A stretch of 64,000 nt of DNA from Mesorhizobium_G sp050247155 (GCA_050247155.1 JBFWUS010000027.1:1-64000); one strand, 5' to 3'; positions 17,101 to 25,293 are shown, counted from the first letter of the stretch. Notes: generated by a model from the sequence alone, not told the origin. Numbers and translations: made by a program.

Positions 17101-17711
17101 GCTTCAGCATACTCCTGTGCGAACAACTTACGCATGGCGTCGGTCTTGCCAGTCTGCTCCGGATAGAGCGCTGCCATGAATTCGATGGCGAATGTGCCCG
17201 GCGCAGAGCCGGGAGCCGACACGATGCGCTTGTCTGTGACGGCGTTTGCAACGTCGACATAATTGCCGGCTCCAGCATACCCAGGCGCCGCATCGGCCAC
17301 GAAATCGCGGCTGTTGCTGGTGTGGCCGGCGTGCTCGAACAGGCCGGCTTTTGCCAAGGCAAGCGTTGCACCGCAAATGCCGCCGACAACGCCGCCTCTT
17401 TTCATGAGGTCTGTCAGGAGCGCTGACACATCCGGCGCATCACAACTGGCCCAAACGTCGGAGCCGATGACGGCAACGCCGTCGAGGTCGGCATTCTCGT
17501 TCGGATTGGCGCTGCGCAACGGATTGAGCTGAAAACCGCTCATCGACCGTACCGGCTCGCCATCAGGCGTTATGGCCACCGCCCGGGCGCCGAACCATTC
17601 GACCGCCGAAGCCGACAGGAGGCCGAATTCCCAGTCGGCGAACCGGTCGACGAACACGACGCCAATCGTCTTGGGAGGATTGGATTCATTGGGTTTTTCA
17701 ATGCTCGTCAT
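17094..17711 (-). CDS. DJ-1/PfpI family protein (class I glutamine amidotransferase-like)
   Basis: A 205-residue DJ-1/PfpI-superfamily protein. The nucleophile elbow GGVVGGICGATLALAKAGLF holds the conserved cysteine, and the HAGHTSNSRDF segment follows as in YajL/PfpI and the ThiJ-type regulators without DNA-binding domain. The first strand, IGVVFVDRFADWEFGLL, carries the usual acidic residue. Possible roles are glyoxalase, chaperone or deglycase; the exact one cannot be read. It lies 27 bp downstream of a DUF1127 gene in one unit with operator B in front. Confidence 0.88.
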   Translation of the reverse strand: MTSIEKPNESNPPKTIGVVFVDRFADWEFGLLSASAVEWFGARAVAITPDGEPVRSMSGFQLNPLRSANPNENADLDGVAVIGSDVWASCDAPDVSALLTDLMKRGGVVGGICGATLALAKAGLFEHAGHTSNSRDFVADAAPGYAGAGNYVDVANAVTDKRIVSAPGSAPGTFAIEFMAALYPEQTGKTDAMRKLFAQEYAEAS

Positions 17712-17738
17712 GTCGTCGACCTTTGCTCGCTCTACACC

Positions 17739-17915
17739 CTAGAAGTCGGCTCGCGCACGTTGTTCGGCGAAGCGATCCGGCCAGCCAATGTCCTTCTGGA
17801 TGTATTCCGGCAGAGCGCCAAGGGCCTGTTCGGTACGGACCTGCTGGCGCAATCGGCGCACCCGTGCGATCGTCCTGCGTAGGGCGAACGGGAAAAGATT
17901 GTTCTCTCGTGACAT
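17739..17915 (-). CDS. DUF1127 small protein
   Basis: A 58-residue basic protein with a CAGGAG ribosome binding site upstream. The C-terminal half, ALGALPEYIQKDIGWPDRF, matches the DUF1127 (YjiS-like) pattern in which a conserved L..L....L.DIG motif occurs. Small DUF1127 proteins in alphaproteobacteria are linked to RNA turnover, phosphate and stress responses. It precedes the DJ-1/PfpI gene. Operator B lies 43 bp before its start. Confidence 0.88.
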   Translation of the reverse strand: MSRENNLFPFALRRTIARVRRLRQQVRTEQALGALPEYIQKDIGWPDRFAEQRARADF

Positions 17916-17957
17916 GGCAATTCTCCTGGAATTCAACGAGCAGAGTATCGCACACCC

Positions 17958-17981
17958 CTCCTGACAGCTTTCTGTCAGGAG
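17958..17981. promoter_or_regulatory. Operator B: 24-bp palindrome upstream of the DUF1127/DJ-1 unit
   Basis: CTCCTGACA and TGTCAGGAG separated by GCTTTC; the symmetry extends by one more base pair on each side of the spacer. Arms, spacing and distance to the downstream start codon (about 43 bp) match operator A at 17077-17100. This is the main evidence that both units answer to one regulator, most simply the WYL protein. Confidence 0.75.
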
Positions 17982-18208
17982 CTGGCCGGCATTCGTTCAT
18001 GAAATGTCCCAGGCGTTATAGGCCTTTGATTTCATTGGAACTGGCTACAAACGTCGCGCGAAAAATAAAGATGTTTGGCCGACACCAGGCGGGCGGCCAA
18101 ATCTCAAACGAACGTGACTTCCCCTTGAAGAGCCGTTCTGCCATGGGTGAGGCAACAAGACGCCCCGCGGCTAGAATTGTGGGGCCAGACGAGAATCGGG
18201 ACAAACTC

Positions 18209-18955
18209 ATGCCTTCAAGGTCAATCCGTCTCGCAGCGGCGCTTGCCGTTCTGCTCGGCGGGACAGCCTTTGCCGGTGACGGAAAACATCCGCGTGGCGT
18301 GGTCGAACTTTTCACCAGCCAGGGCTGCAATTCGTGCCCGAAGGCGGACAAGCTCTTCACCGAAATGGCGCAGCGCGACGACATTGTGGCGTTGTCTTAT
18401 CATGTGACCTACTGGGACTATCTCGGTTGGCGTGACACGCTGGCCAGCAAGGAAAACACCGACCGGCAATATGGCTATATGCGCTCGCTCGGCGCGGGCT
18501 CGGTCTACACGCCGCAAGTGGTGGTCAATGGCCAGATCCACGTCAACGGCGCCAATCGGGCAGCGATCGACGAGTCGCTCCAGGAATCGCCGAAAGGCGA
18601 GTTGCCTGTCGGCATCACGGTGAGCAAGGCCGGAGACAGCGTCGTCATCGAGGCCGAGGGATCGCCGACCCAAGCGTCGGACAAGGCGCATCTGGTACTG
18701 GTTTATTACGAGCCGCCGAAGGAGATCAGCATCGCGCGCGGCGAGAATAACGGCCGCAAGATGACCTACTGGAACGCTGTCACCGAAATGCAGACGGCCG
18801 GCATGTGGACCGGCAAGAAGCAACGCTACGAGTTGCCGGCCAGCGAAATCGCCCGCAATAAGGAAGGCTGCGCGGTGCTGCTGCAATCCGTCGCCAAGGA
18901 TGGCGGACCTGGTCCGATCCTCGGTGCAGCCGTCATTCGCAAGCCCGAAAATTGA
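18209..18955 (+). CDS. DUF1223 thioredoxin-fold exported protein
   Basis: A 248-residue DUF1223 protein. The start at 18209 gives a Sec signal peptide (residues 1-22, ending AFA); the frame is open farther upstream but without family sequence. The mature protein begins with VVELFTSQGCNSCPKADKLF, a thioredoxin-like CxxC site (Cys40 and Cys43), and continues with LSYHVTYWDYLGWRDTLAS and TPQVVVNGQ, the cis-Pro region. It is probably a periplasmic redox-active protein with unknown partners. It stands alone; the flanking intergenic regions are 293 and 382 bp. Confidence 0.9.
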   Translation: MPSRSIRLAAALAVLLGGTAFAGDGKHPRGVVELFTSQGCNSCPKADKLFTEMAQRDDIVALSYHVTYWDYLGWRDTLASKENTDRQYGYMRSLGAGSVYTPQVVVNGQIHVNGANRAAIDESLQESPKGELPVGITVSKAGDSVVIEAEGSPTQASDKAHLVLVYYEPPKEISIARGENNGRKMTYWNAVTEMQTAGMWTGKKQRYELPASEIARNKEGCAVLLQSVAKDGGPGPILGAAVIRKPEN

Positions 18956-19337
18956 TTGGAAGAGTACAGAACAATAAAAAAGCCGGCGTCGGAAACCGGC
19001 ACCGGCTGCAAGAACTCTCTGAGACCTCAAACAAAGCGAGGTTGGTTCGATCCGGCCAGAGCCCGTGGGCGGGGGGCTTGGGGTTTACGGGCAAATGCCG
19101 GACCGAACCGTCTCAGGCAACGAGCGGATCGTGGTTGGACATTGGGGCGCGAAAGCGGGTAAAAAGTGTCAAAAAAGTGTCCACACCATCACGTATCATT
19201 ACGAAATGTTTCGTGAAGTGATGAGAGTTTTGCCGGCAATTTAGCAAGTGCTTGAAACGAGTTTTCTTTTTCCGCCGCTTGCATTTCGACAGCGAACAGG
19301 CGACCTTCCCCTCAGCGAAATCGCGAAGGTGATTTGC
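18956..19337. other. Intergenic region between the DUF1223 and DUF2794 genes
   Basis: About 380 bp without a supported gene. The first 50 bp hold a GCCGG/CCGGC hairpin preceded by an A6 run, which would be a terminator only on the minus strand. Positions 19150-19220 are AT-rich (with GTGTCAAAAAAGTGTCC-like repeats of GTGTC) and may be the DUF2794 promoter. A frame open from 19248 could extend the DUF2794 protein at its N-terminus. Confidence 0.5.
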
Positions 19338-19724
19338 ATGATGGATCGCGGGACTGCCGGGGAGGGTGGGGACGAATCCGCAATATTGATTCCCTTGCAT
19401 GAGGTTCGACAAAGCCGGTTCCCGCTGGTCACTTCTTTCGAGCGGCGAGAACTCGATCTCATATTGCGTCTTTATGGCCGAATGGTCGCAGCTAATGAAT
19501 GGCGCGACTACGCCATTGATCATCTGTCGGACCGGGCGATCTTTTCCGTCTACCGGCGCGCCAGCGAGACGCCGCTGTTCCAGATCGTCAAGAACCCTGC
19601 CCTGGCGCGCAAGCAGGGCGCATTCTCGGTTATGGCGGCCGGCGGCGCTGTCCTGAAACGTGGCCACGAACTGGCGCGTGTACTGACGGTCTTTGACAAG
19701 AAGCTGAGGCTGGTCGAGGCCTAA
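19338..19724 (+). CDS. DUF2794 protein
   Basis: A 128-residue soluble protein of the alphaproteobacterial DUF2794 family. The family core is clear: SFERRELDLILRLYGRMVAA, then EWRDYAIDHLSDRAIFSVYRRASE, PLFQIVKNPALARKQGAFSV and a final LKRGHELARVLTVFDKKL. Function is unknown. Start 19338 is chosen because family members begin shortly before the IPLHE.RQSR motif; the frame is open to 19248 (GTG) but lacks a ribosome binding site there. It converges with argG at a 24-bp gap. Confidence 0.88.
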   Translation: MMDRGTAGEGGDESAILIPLHEVRQSRFPLVTSFERRELDLILRLYGRMVAANEWRDYAIDHLSDRAIFSVYRRASETPLFQIVKNPALARKQGAFSVMAAGGAVLKRGHELARVLTVFDKKLRLVEA

Positions 19725-19748
19725 GCCCGATGCTCTAGAAGGGCGAAG

Positions 19749-20975
19749 TTACCCGTTCCGACCTCTTGCCGCCAGCGTCCTGAGCCGCAACGCGTTGAGG
19801 CGGATAAAGCCTTCGGCGTCCTTCTGGTCGTAGGCGCCACGGTCGTCCTCGAACGTTACAAGGTCGTTACGATACAGCGATTTCGGCGAGCGACGGCCGG
19901 TGACGATAACATTGCCCTTGTAGAGTTTCAGGCGCACTTCGCCCTCGACATCTTCCTGGCTCTTGTCGATCAGCGCCTGCAGCATTTCACGCTCGGGCGA
20001 GAACCAGAAGCCATTGTAGATGAGCTCCGCATAGCGCGGCATCAGCTCATCCTTGAGGTGGCCAGCGCCACGATCCAACGTGATCGACTCGATCGCGCGG
20101 TGCGCGGCGATCAGGATCGTGCCGCCGGGCGTTTCATAGACGCCGCGCGACTTCATGCCGACGAACCGGTTTTCAACGAGATCGATGCGGCCGATGCCGT
20201 TGTCGCGGCCGAGATCGTTCAGCGCAGCGAGCATCGTGGCAGGCGACAGCGCCTTGCCGTTCAGTGCGACAGCGTCGCCGTTCTTGAACTCCAGCGTAAT
20301 CTCGGTGACGGCGTTCGGGGCGTCCATCGGCGAGATGGTGCGCTGGTGGACATATTCCGGGGCCTCGTCCCAAGGGTCTTCCAGAACCTTGCCCTCCGAC
20401 GACGAGTGCAAAAGATTGGCGTCGACCGAAAACGGCGCTTCGCCGCGCTTGTCCTTGGCGATCGGGATCTGATGCTGTTCGGCGAACTCGAGCAGGTCGG
20501 TGCGCGACTTGAAGGACCAGTCGCGCCAAGGCGCGATCACCTTGATGTTTGGGTTCAGCGCAAAGGCGGAGAGTTCGAAGCGGACCTGATCGTTGCCCTT
20601 GCCGGTTGCGCCATGGGCGACGGCATCGGCCCCGGTTTCCTCCGCGATCTCGACAAGGTGCTTGGAGATCAGCGGGCGGGCGATTGAGGTTCCGAGCAGA
20701 TAGGTGCCTTCATAGAGCGCGTTGGCGCGGAACATCGGGAAGACGAAGTCCTTCACGAACTCCTCGCGCACGTCGACGATGCGGACGTCTTTCACGCCCA
20801 TCATCTCGGCCTTCTTGCGCGCCGGCTCGAGATCGCTGTCGCCCTGGCCGAGATCGGCGGTGAAAGTGACCACCTCCGCACCGAATTCGGTCTGTAGCCA
20901 TTTCAGGATGATAGAAGTGTCCAGCCCGCCCGAATAGGCGAGCACCACCTTCTTGACGTTCGAATGCTTGGCCAT
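19749..20975 (-). CDS. argG: Argininosuccinate synthase
   Basis: A 408-residue ArgG, which joins citrulline and aspartate with ATP in arginine biosynthesis. The N-terminal PP-loop LAYSGGLDTSIILKWLQ binds ATP. Other hallmarks are the TADLGQG motif, GTSIARPLISK, and the AHGATGKGNDQVRFEL substrate-binding motif, followed by APWRDW. Length and order fit the short, bacterial ArgG type. It is monocistronic here, with the DUF2794 gene convergent and the LysE gene divergent. Confidence 0.98.
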   Translation of the reverse strand: MAKHSNVKKVVLAYSGGLDTSIILKWLQTEFGAEVVTFTADLGQGDSDLEPARKKAEMMGVKDVRIVDVREEFVKDFVFPMFRANALYEGTYLLGTSIARPLISKHLVEIAEETGADAVAHGATGKGNDQVRFELSAFALNPNIKVIAPWRDWSFKSRTDLLEFAEQHQIPIAKDKRGEAPFSVDANLLHSSSEGKVLEDPWDEAPEYVHQRTISPMDAPNAVTEITLEFKNGDAVALNGKALSPATMLAALNDLGRDNGIGRIDLVENRFVGMKSRGVYETPGGTILIAAHRAIESITLDRGAGHLKDELMPRYAELIYNGFWFSPEREMLQALIDKSQEDVEGEVRLKLYKGNVIVTGRRSPKSLYRNDLVTFEDDRGAYDQKDAEGFIRLNALRLRTLAARGRNG

Positions 20976-21125
20976 GCCGGTCCTCTTGGGAAATCTGTCG
21001 GCGGTCTCTTAGCAGGAAACGCGCAGGCGGCAAGGCGCTCGACCGCTCGTGATCTGGTCCAGTAACTCGTCCTATCCCGCTTGGCGAGGAGGCGTTATAG
21101 GGTCGCGACCGGAAGGAGCCGCCGT

Positions 21126-21767
21126 TTGTCCTACGTCCCCGATCTGCCGATCCTCATCCAGTTCGCCATCGCGACTGTCATCATCGCGATCACGCCAGGG
21201 CCGGACATGACGCTTTTTGTCGGTCGCGCCTTGTCGGAGGGTCGCGCCGCCGGCTTTGCGTGCATGACAGGCGCGCTGTTCGGCTGTCTCATTCATACGC
21301 TGTTGGTGGTCGTCGGGCTTTCGGCCCTGATCGTCGCGTCGCCGGAAGCCTTTCTGGCGCTGAAGATTTTCGGCGCGGGCTATCTGGTCTGGCTCGCCTA
21401 TCGGGCACTGCGCCACGGCTCGGCCTTTTCGCCGGATGCGACTCCACGCCAGCCAAAGCCCTTGTGGAAGAACTGGCTGACGGGTCTCGGCGTCAATTTG
21501 CTGAACCCGAAGATCATCCTGTTCTTCATGACCTTTCTGCCGCAATTCGTGTCGACGAGCGACCCGCATGCGCCCGGCAAATTGTTGTTCCTCGGCCTGT
21601 TTTTCGTTGTGCTGTCCTACCCGATCACCGCGCCGATGGTGATTGCAGCCGACAAATTCGCTGGCCTTTTGAAGAAGAGCCCCCGCGTCACCCGCATCGT
21701 CGACTATCTATTCGCCGGCGTCTTTTCGGCCTTTGCCCTGAAAATACTCACGGCGCAGGCGAAGTAG
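21126..21767 (+). CDS. LysE/RhtB family amino acid exporter
   Basis: A 213-residue inner-membrane exporter. The TTG start at 21126 is chosen because AAGGAG lies seven bases upstream. The family N-terminus is clear: ATVIIAITPGPDMTLFVGRALSEG, with the conserved PGPD. Six hydrophobic segments follow, and NWLTGLGVNLLNPKIILFFM is the other characteristic motif (NPK). LysE and RhtB relatives export lysine, homoserine, threonine or leucine; substrate is not evident. Its last 20 bases overlap the convergent membrane protein gene. Confidence 0.9.
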   Translation: MSYVPDLPILIQFAIATVIIAITPGPDMTLFVGRALSEGRAAGFACMTGALFGCLIHTLLVVVGLSALIVASPEAFLALKIFGAGYLVWLAYRALRHGSAFSPDATPRQPKPLWKNWLTGLGVNLLNPKIILFFMTFLPQFVSTSDPHAPGKLLFLGLFFVVLSYPITAPMVIAADKFAGLLKKSPRVTRIVDYLFAGVFSAFALKILTAQAK

Positions 21768-22257
21768 GCCGCCGCAACGCCCAGCCGCCTGAGGTGCGGC
21801 CGGTCACCAGCCAATAGGCGAGGCCGCCGAACATGCCCGAACCGGCCAGCACGGCAAGGAAGACGGGGTCGTAGATGGACTGGTCCGGCGGGAGAACTTC
21901 AAGTTCCGAGCCGGCTGCGAGGAAATCATCTGGCGCGGAGCCCTGGAACAGCATCGCCAGCATGAACCCGATCAGGCCGCCGGCCAGCGCGTAATACAGC
22001 CAGCCGCGGGCGGAGAGCGCTTCGCCCAGCCCGATCGCGATCATCGATGGTACGAATGCCATATAGGCGATGATCAGCGCCATGAACGGGATCGACCAGA
22101 ACATGATCGAAGCGACGACCGGTCCCGACATTTCCTGTTGCAGGCCGACGCGCGGCAGTGTCAACACATGCAGTGCGATACTGGCGACGAGGGCCGCCAG
22201 CGCATAACCGGCGACGATCAGCGCGAAGCGGCCGAGATAGATCAGGAAGCGGTTCAT
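21748..22257 (-). CDS. Four-helix membrane protein, paralogue A
   Basis: A 169-residue integral membrane protein with hydrophobic segments at about residues 10-30, 46-68, 78-98 and 130-150. The start at 22257 begins MNRFLIYLG; an ATG nine codons upstream at 22284 is part of a perfect palindrome. The segment GWLYYALAGGLIGFMLAML and the end GMFGGLAYWLVTGRTSGG resemble the matching parts of the next gene, so the two look like tandem paralogues. No known family is recognised. Its 3' end overlaps the LysE gene by 20 bases. Confidence 0.72.
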   Translation of the reverse strand: MNRFLIYLGRFALIVAGYALAALVASIALHVLTLPRVGLQQEMSGPVVASIMFWSIPFMALIIAYMAFVPSMIAIGLGEALSARGWLYYALAGGLIGFMLAMLFQGSAPDDFLAAGSELEVLPPDQSIYDPVFLAVLAGSGMFGGLAYWLVTGRTSGGWALRRPTSPAP

Positions 22258-22284
22258 GGCTGCTCCGATATTTGGAGCAGCCAT
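22256..22284 (-). promoter_or_regulatory. Hairpin covering the start and ribosome binding site of paralogue A
   Basis: A perfect inverted repeat with 11-base arms, ATGGCTGCTCC and GGAGCAGCCAT, around a seven-base spacer. On the gene's strand the 3' arm contains GGAG and ends at the ATG of 22257, so a hairpin would hide both the ribosome binding site and the start codon. It could equally be a protein-binding operator. If translation begins at 22284, the palindrome is itself coding. Confidence 0.5.
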
Positions 22285-22331
22285 ATCGCATGTCGCGCCG
22301 CTATGCCATGAGAGGCGCGGCCAAGGTCAGG

Positions 22332-22739
22332 TCAGGACGCCGGCTCTGAGAGATGGCGATAGGCAAACCACCAATAGGCCACCCCGCCGGCAATGCCGGC
22401 GCGCACGCTGGCAAGTACGACTTCGCTATCCGATCCGGTCAACGAGTCGCCGGTCGCAAGCCCCACCAGCAGCCACGCCGCCAGCGCATTGGCGCCGCCG
22501 GCAGCCGCAAATGGCAGCCATCCGGCCAAACCATATCGGCGCGCCAGCCAAGCCGTCGCGGCAAAACCCGGCAGGCCGGCGACAGCGATATACATGCCGC
22601 CGAAGATGAGCCAGAGCATAAACTCGCCCTGTCCGGCGAAGGTCATGATGAGCGCCGCACAGATGGCGGAGGTCACCACCGCGCAGACATAGCCGCCCGC
22701 TATCATAAGCAGGTTCGGTTGATTGAGTGGTTGGGTCAT
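22332..22739 (-). CDS. Four-helix membrane protein, paralogue B
   Basis: A 135-residue integral membrane protein whose start at 22739 has AAGGAAG upstream. Hydrophobic segments lie at about residues 10-32, 38-60, 74-94 and 104-124. The end AGIAGGVAYWWFAYRHLSE and the central GLAGWLPFAAAGGANALAAWLL parallel the neighbouring paralogue A, 75 bp downstream. Function is unknown; the pair is probably one transcription unit. Confidence 0.72.
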   Translation of the reverse strand: MTQPLNQPNLLMIAGGYVCAVVTSAICAALIMTFAGQGEFMLWLIFGGMYIAVAGLPGFAATAWLARRYGLAGWLPFAAAGGANALAAWLLVGLATGDSLTGSDSEVVLASVRAGIAGGVAYWWFAYRHLSEPAS

Positions 22740-23010
22740 GGGAATCTTCCTTGCCGTCGTTGGGTCGTGGGCAGGAAAAGCTTCGGGCATGGCGGGACAG
22801 CGCCGGGCATTTGCAGGCGTTGCGCAGAGGCGGAGGATTATTGTCGGCGCGGCGTCGGAATTTGACGCCGGACTGCTGGACAATCCGAAACGGTTCCGAA
22901 GGTCCAATGCAGCGACGGCCAATTGCCGGGGCCAGTTTACTTTTTCTCGCAGAAAAGCTGTACCGCTTCCGGGCTGGCGTTGGCGGAAAGAAAGTAGCTG
23001 TCCCCTGAGA

Positions 23011-23985
23011 TCACACCTTCCGGCTTGCCAGCCGCTGCAGCGCGTCGACGATCAGGTCGCAGAATTTGGCATGGTCCAGCTTCATCGCCACTGTGTGGCG
23101 GAAGTCGGTCTGTTCGCTCGCCGTGCCGCCGAAATGGTGCATGCCGCCCATCTTCTCGAAATTGCACACCGTCATGCCCTTGGTCCACCGTCCGGCGGTC
23201 TCGACGCGGATGTCGGCCTTCTCGGTGGTGAAGACGCTCGGGTCGATCATGGCCGCGACGCAGCATGCGTCATGGACGGCGGGATAGGGGATCTGCAACA
23301 GCCCGCCATGCGTCGTATGAATAAACTCCCAGATGTCGAGGATGAATTTAGCGATCGGACCGCCGACGGCGCGCACGCGGTCCTGCAGGTCCGGCGTGGC
23401 CAATGCCTGGTGAGTCAAGTCGAGCCCTACCATGGTCACGTCCCAGTCGGCGCGGAACACCACGTCCGCAGCCTCCGCGTCGGCATAGATGTTGAACTCA
23501 GCCCCAGGCGTGATGTTGCCGCGCGTATAGGCGCCGCCCATGCCGACGACCCGCTTCACGCGGCTGACGATGCGCGGCTCCTTGCGGATGGCCATCCCGA
23601 TATTGGTCCAGGGGCCGACCGGCACCAGCGTCACCGTCTTGGGCTCGTGGGCCATGACCGTGTCGATGATGAAATCGATCGCGTGGCGCTTGTCCAGCTC
23701 GAACGAAGCAGGCGGCAGTTCCGGCCCGTCCAGCCCGGTCTCGCCGTGGATCTCGATGGCCAGCACCTGCTCGCTGATCATCGGCGCGGGCGATCCTTTG
23801 GTGACCGGAACCTTGATGCCGTAGGCGGTGCAGACGGAGAGCGCGTTGCGCGTCGTGTTCTCGACATTGTGGTTGCCCGACACGGTGGTGATGCCGAGCA
23901 GGTCGATCTTGGGGTTTCCCGCCGCAAGCAGAATGGCGATAGCGTCGTCGTGCCCCGGATCGCAGTCCAGAATGATCTTTTCCAT
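23011..23985 (-). CDS. Inosine-uridine nucleoside N-ribohydrolase family protein
   Basis: A 324-residue nucleoside hydrolase. The calcium-binding aspartate cluster DCDPGHDDAIAILLA at the N-terminus is diagnostic, supported by TTVSGNHNVENTTRNAL, GPWTNIGMAIRKEP, GGAYTRGNITPGAEFNIYAD and the final VHDACCVAAMIDP with the last Ca2+ ligand Asp. It hydrolyses the N-glycosidic bond of ribonucleosides in salvage; preference (pyrimidine or purine) is not settled. It is cytoplasmic. A 271-bp gap downstream shows no supported gene. Confidence 0.93.
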   Translation of the reverse strand: MEKIILDCDPGHDDAIAILLAAGNPKIDLLGITTVSGNHNVENTTRNALSVCTAYGIKVPVTKGSPAPMISEQVLAIEIHGETGLDGPELPPASFELDKRHAIDFIIDTVMAHEPKTVTLVPVGPWTNIGMAIRKEPRIVSRVKRVVGMGGAYTRGNITPGAEFNIYADAEAADVVFRADWDVTMVGLDLTHQALATPDLQDRVRAVGGPIAKFILDIWEFIHTTHGGLLQIPYPAVHDACCVAAMIDPSVFTTEKADIRVETAGRWTKGMTVCNFEKMGGMHHFGGTASEQTDFRHTVAMKLDHAKFCDLIVDALQRLASRKV

Positions 23986-24051
23986 GATGTCGCCCTTGCT
24001 GTCGGTCGAGCTATACAGACGGGCACGTCTGGCGCCGTCAAGGTTGCGGCT

Positions 24052-25125
24052 CTATCGTCCCCGCTCGGCCACGAACCGCGCCGCCGCTTTCAACACATCC
24101 GCCGCGTCGCCATACGGCTCCAGCAGTTCCTCGGCCTGCCTGACCAGGCCGCGAAGCTGTTTGCGCGCCCAGGCCTCCCCATGCAGCGCCACCAGTGTCG
24201 CCTTGCCGGCAGCGACATCCTTGCCGGTCGCCTTGCCCATTGCCGCGCTGTTTGATGTGACGTCCAGCAGGTCGTCGGCAAGCTGGAAGGCGAGGCCGAT
24301 CGCAGAGCCGAATTCAGCCAACCGCTCGCGATCGAGCCGGGAGCTATCGGCGACGATAGCGCCGGCCTCACAAGCGTAGCGGATCAGCGCGCCGGTCTTC
24401 ATCGCTTGCAAACGAATGATGCCGGCTTCGTCCGGCGTCGCCGTTTCCGCCTGCAAGTCGAGCATCTGACCGCCGACCATGCCGCCGAGACCGGCTGCGC
24501 GTGCAAGACCGAGCACGAGATCGAGGCGTTGGGGAGCGGAGAGATATGGATCGGGCGGCGAGCCTGGCCGTCTGGTTGTGGTCTTACCCCCACCCCTGAC
24601 CCCTCCCCACAAGGGGGAGGGGGATTCCGAAACGTTGCCGCCAAGTCCCCCTCCCCCTTGTGGGGAGGGGTCAGGGGTGGGGGTAAGTTTTGTCGGGGTC
24701 TCGCGCACATCTCCCGCCAGCACGTCGAAGGCCAGCGTCAGCAGAGCGTCGCCGGCCAGGATTGCCGTTGCTTCGTCAAAGGCTCTGTGAACCGTCGGCT
24801 GGCCGCGTCTGAGATCGTCGTCGTCCATGGCCGGCAGGTCGTCATGCACCAGCGAATAGGAATGCACGCACTCCAGCGCCGCCGCCACATGAATAGGGGC
24901 ACTGGTCTCGCAGCCCAGCATGCGGGCGCTTTCAATGACGAGGAAAGGCCGTAGCCGCTTGCCGCCATTGAGCAGCCCGTGGCGCATGGCGGCCAGCAGG
25001 CGCTCGGGCCGATCGATCTCGCCGGTCTTCGGGTGTTTGTCGAGCAGCGTATCGAGAAACGACTCAACCTGGCCGGCGCGGATTTCCAGCAGGGACTCGA
25101 ATGGCACGGTGCTCTGATCGCTCAT
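24052..25125 (-). CDS. ispA: Farnesyl diphosphate synthase-type polyprenyl synthetase, with internal palindrome-encoded insert
   Basis: A 357-residue prenyl synthase that makes farnesyl or geranyl-geranyl diphosphate for quinone and undecaprenyl synthesis. The first aspartate-rich motif is VHDDLPAMDDDD (residues 93-104), with GGKRLRPFL before it; the second is LADDLLD (282-288). Usual length is near 300 residues. The excess lies between RET (143) and RLDLV (200). Residues 147-181 are encoded exactly by a 105-bp perfect palindrome (24583-24687), and the flanking TTTRRPGSPPDPYL is also foreign to the family. The insert lies between helices that carry the active site, so activity may survive, but this is not shown. 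Confidence 0.9.
   Translation of the reverse strand: MSDQSTVPFESLLEIRAGQVESFLDTLLDKHPKTGEIDRPERLLAAMRHGLLNGGKRLRPFLVIESARMLGCETSAPIHVAAALECVHSYSLVHDDLPAMDDDDLRRGQPTVHRAFDEATAILAGDALLTLAFDVLAGDVRETPTKLTPTPDPSPQGGGGLGGNVSESPSPLWGGVRGGGKTTTRRPGSPPDPYLSAPQRLDLVLGLARAAGLGGMVGGQMLDLQAETATPDEAGIIRLQAMKTGALIRYACEAGAIVADSSRLDRERLAEFGSAIGLAFQLADDLLDVTSNSAAMGKATGKDVAAGKATLVALHGEAWARKQLRGLVRQAEELLEPYGDAADVLKAAARFVAERGR
24583..24687. repeat. 105-bp palindromic element translated inside ispA
   Basis: Two perfect 42-base inverted arms (24583-24624 and 24646-24687) around a 21-base loop. The arms are C-rich on one strand: CTTACCCCCACCCCTGACCC onward. The length of 105 bases is 35 codons, so the reading frame of ispA is kept, and the element reads as a Pro/Gly/Ser-rich segment (LTPTPDPSPQGGGG at its start). 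A similar type of palindrome sits at 34695-34813. The behaviour parallels the translated palindromic elements known from Rickettsia. Confidence 0.93.
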
Positions 25126-25293
25126 GCCGCCAAGCGTTTACGGCTTCGGCGCGGATGGTCAAGCTTTGGCCTTCTCGACGTTGCACAAAGCGGCTCCCAC
25201 CGTTATGCGAGTCTCAAGGAGCAGGGATTGCTGGGGTTGACCGAGCCAGTTGTTGAGCCGGATCTCATAAAATCGGAACCGGACAGGGCCGAG

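Noticed and set aside
19020..19075. A GGTTCGATCC sequence resembling a tRNA T-loop
   Set aside because: No acceptor stem, D-arm or anticodon stem with proper spacing could be found around it.
22937..23266. A minus-strand frame ending near 22937 as a small protein or remnant
   Set aside because: Its upstream part is only an alternative frame of the nucleoside hydrolase, and it has no start signal or family support.
22723..24255. A 510-codon plus-strand open frame opposite the nucleoside hydrolase
   Set aside because: It is the mirror of the strong nucleoside hydrolase and ispA genes, has no family motif, and its Arg/His/Asp-rich composition is typical of antisense frames in GC-rich DNA.
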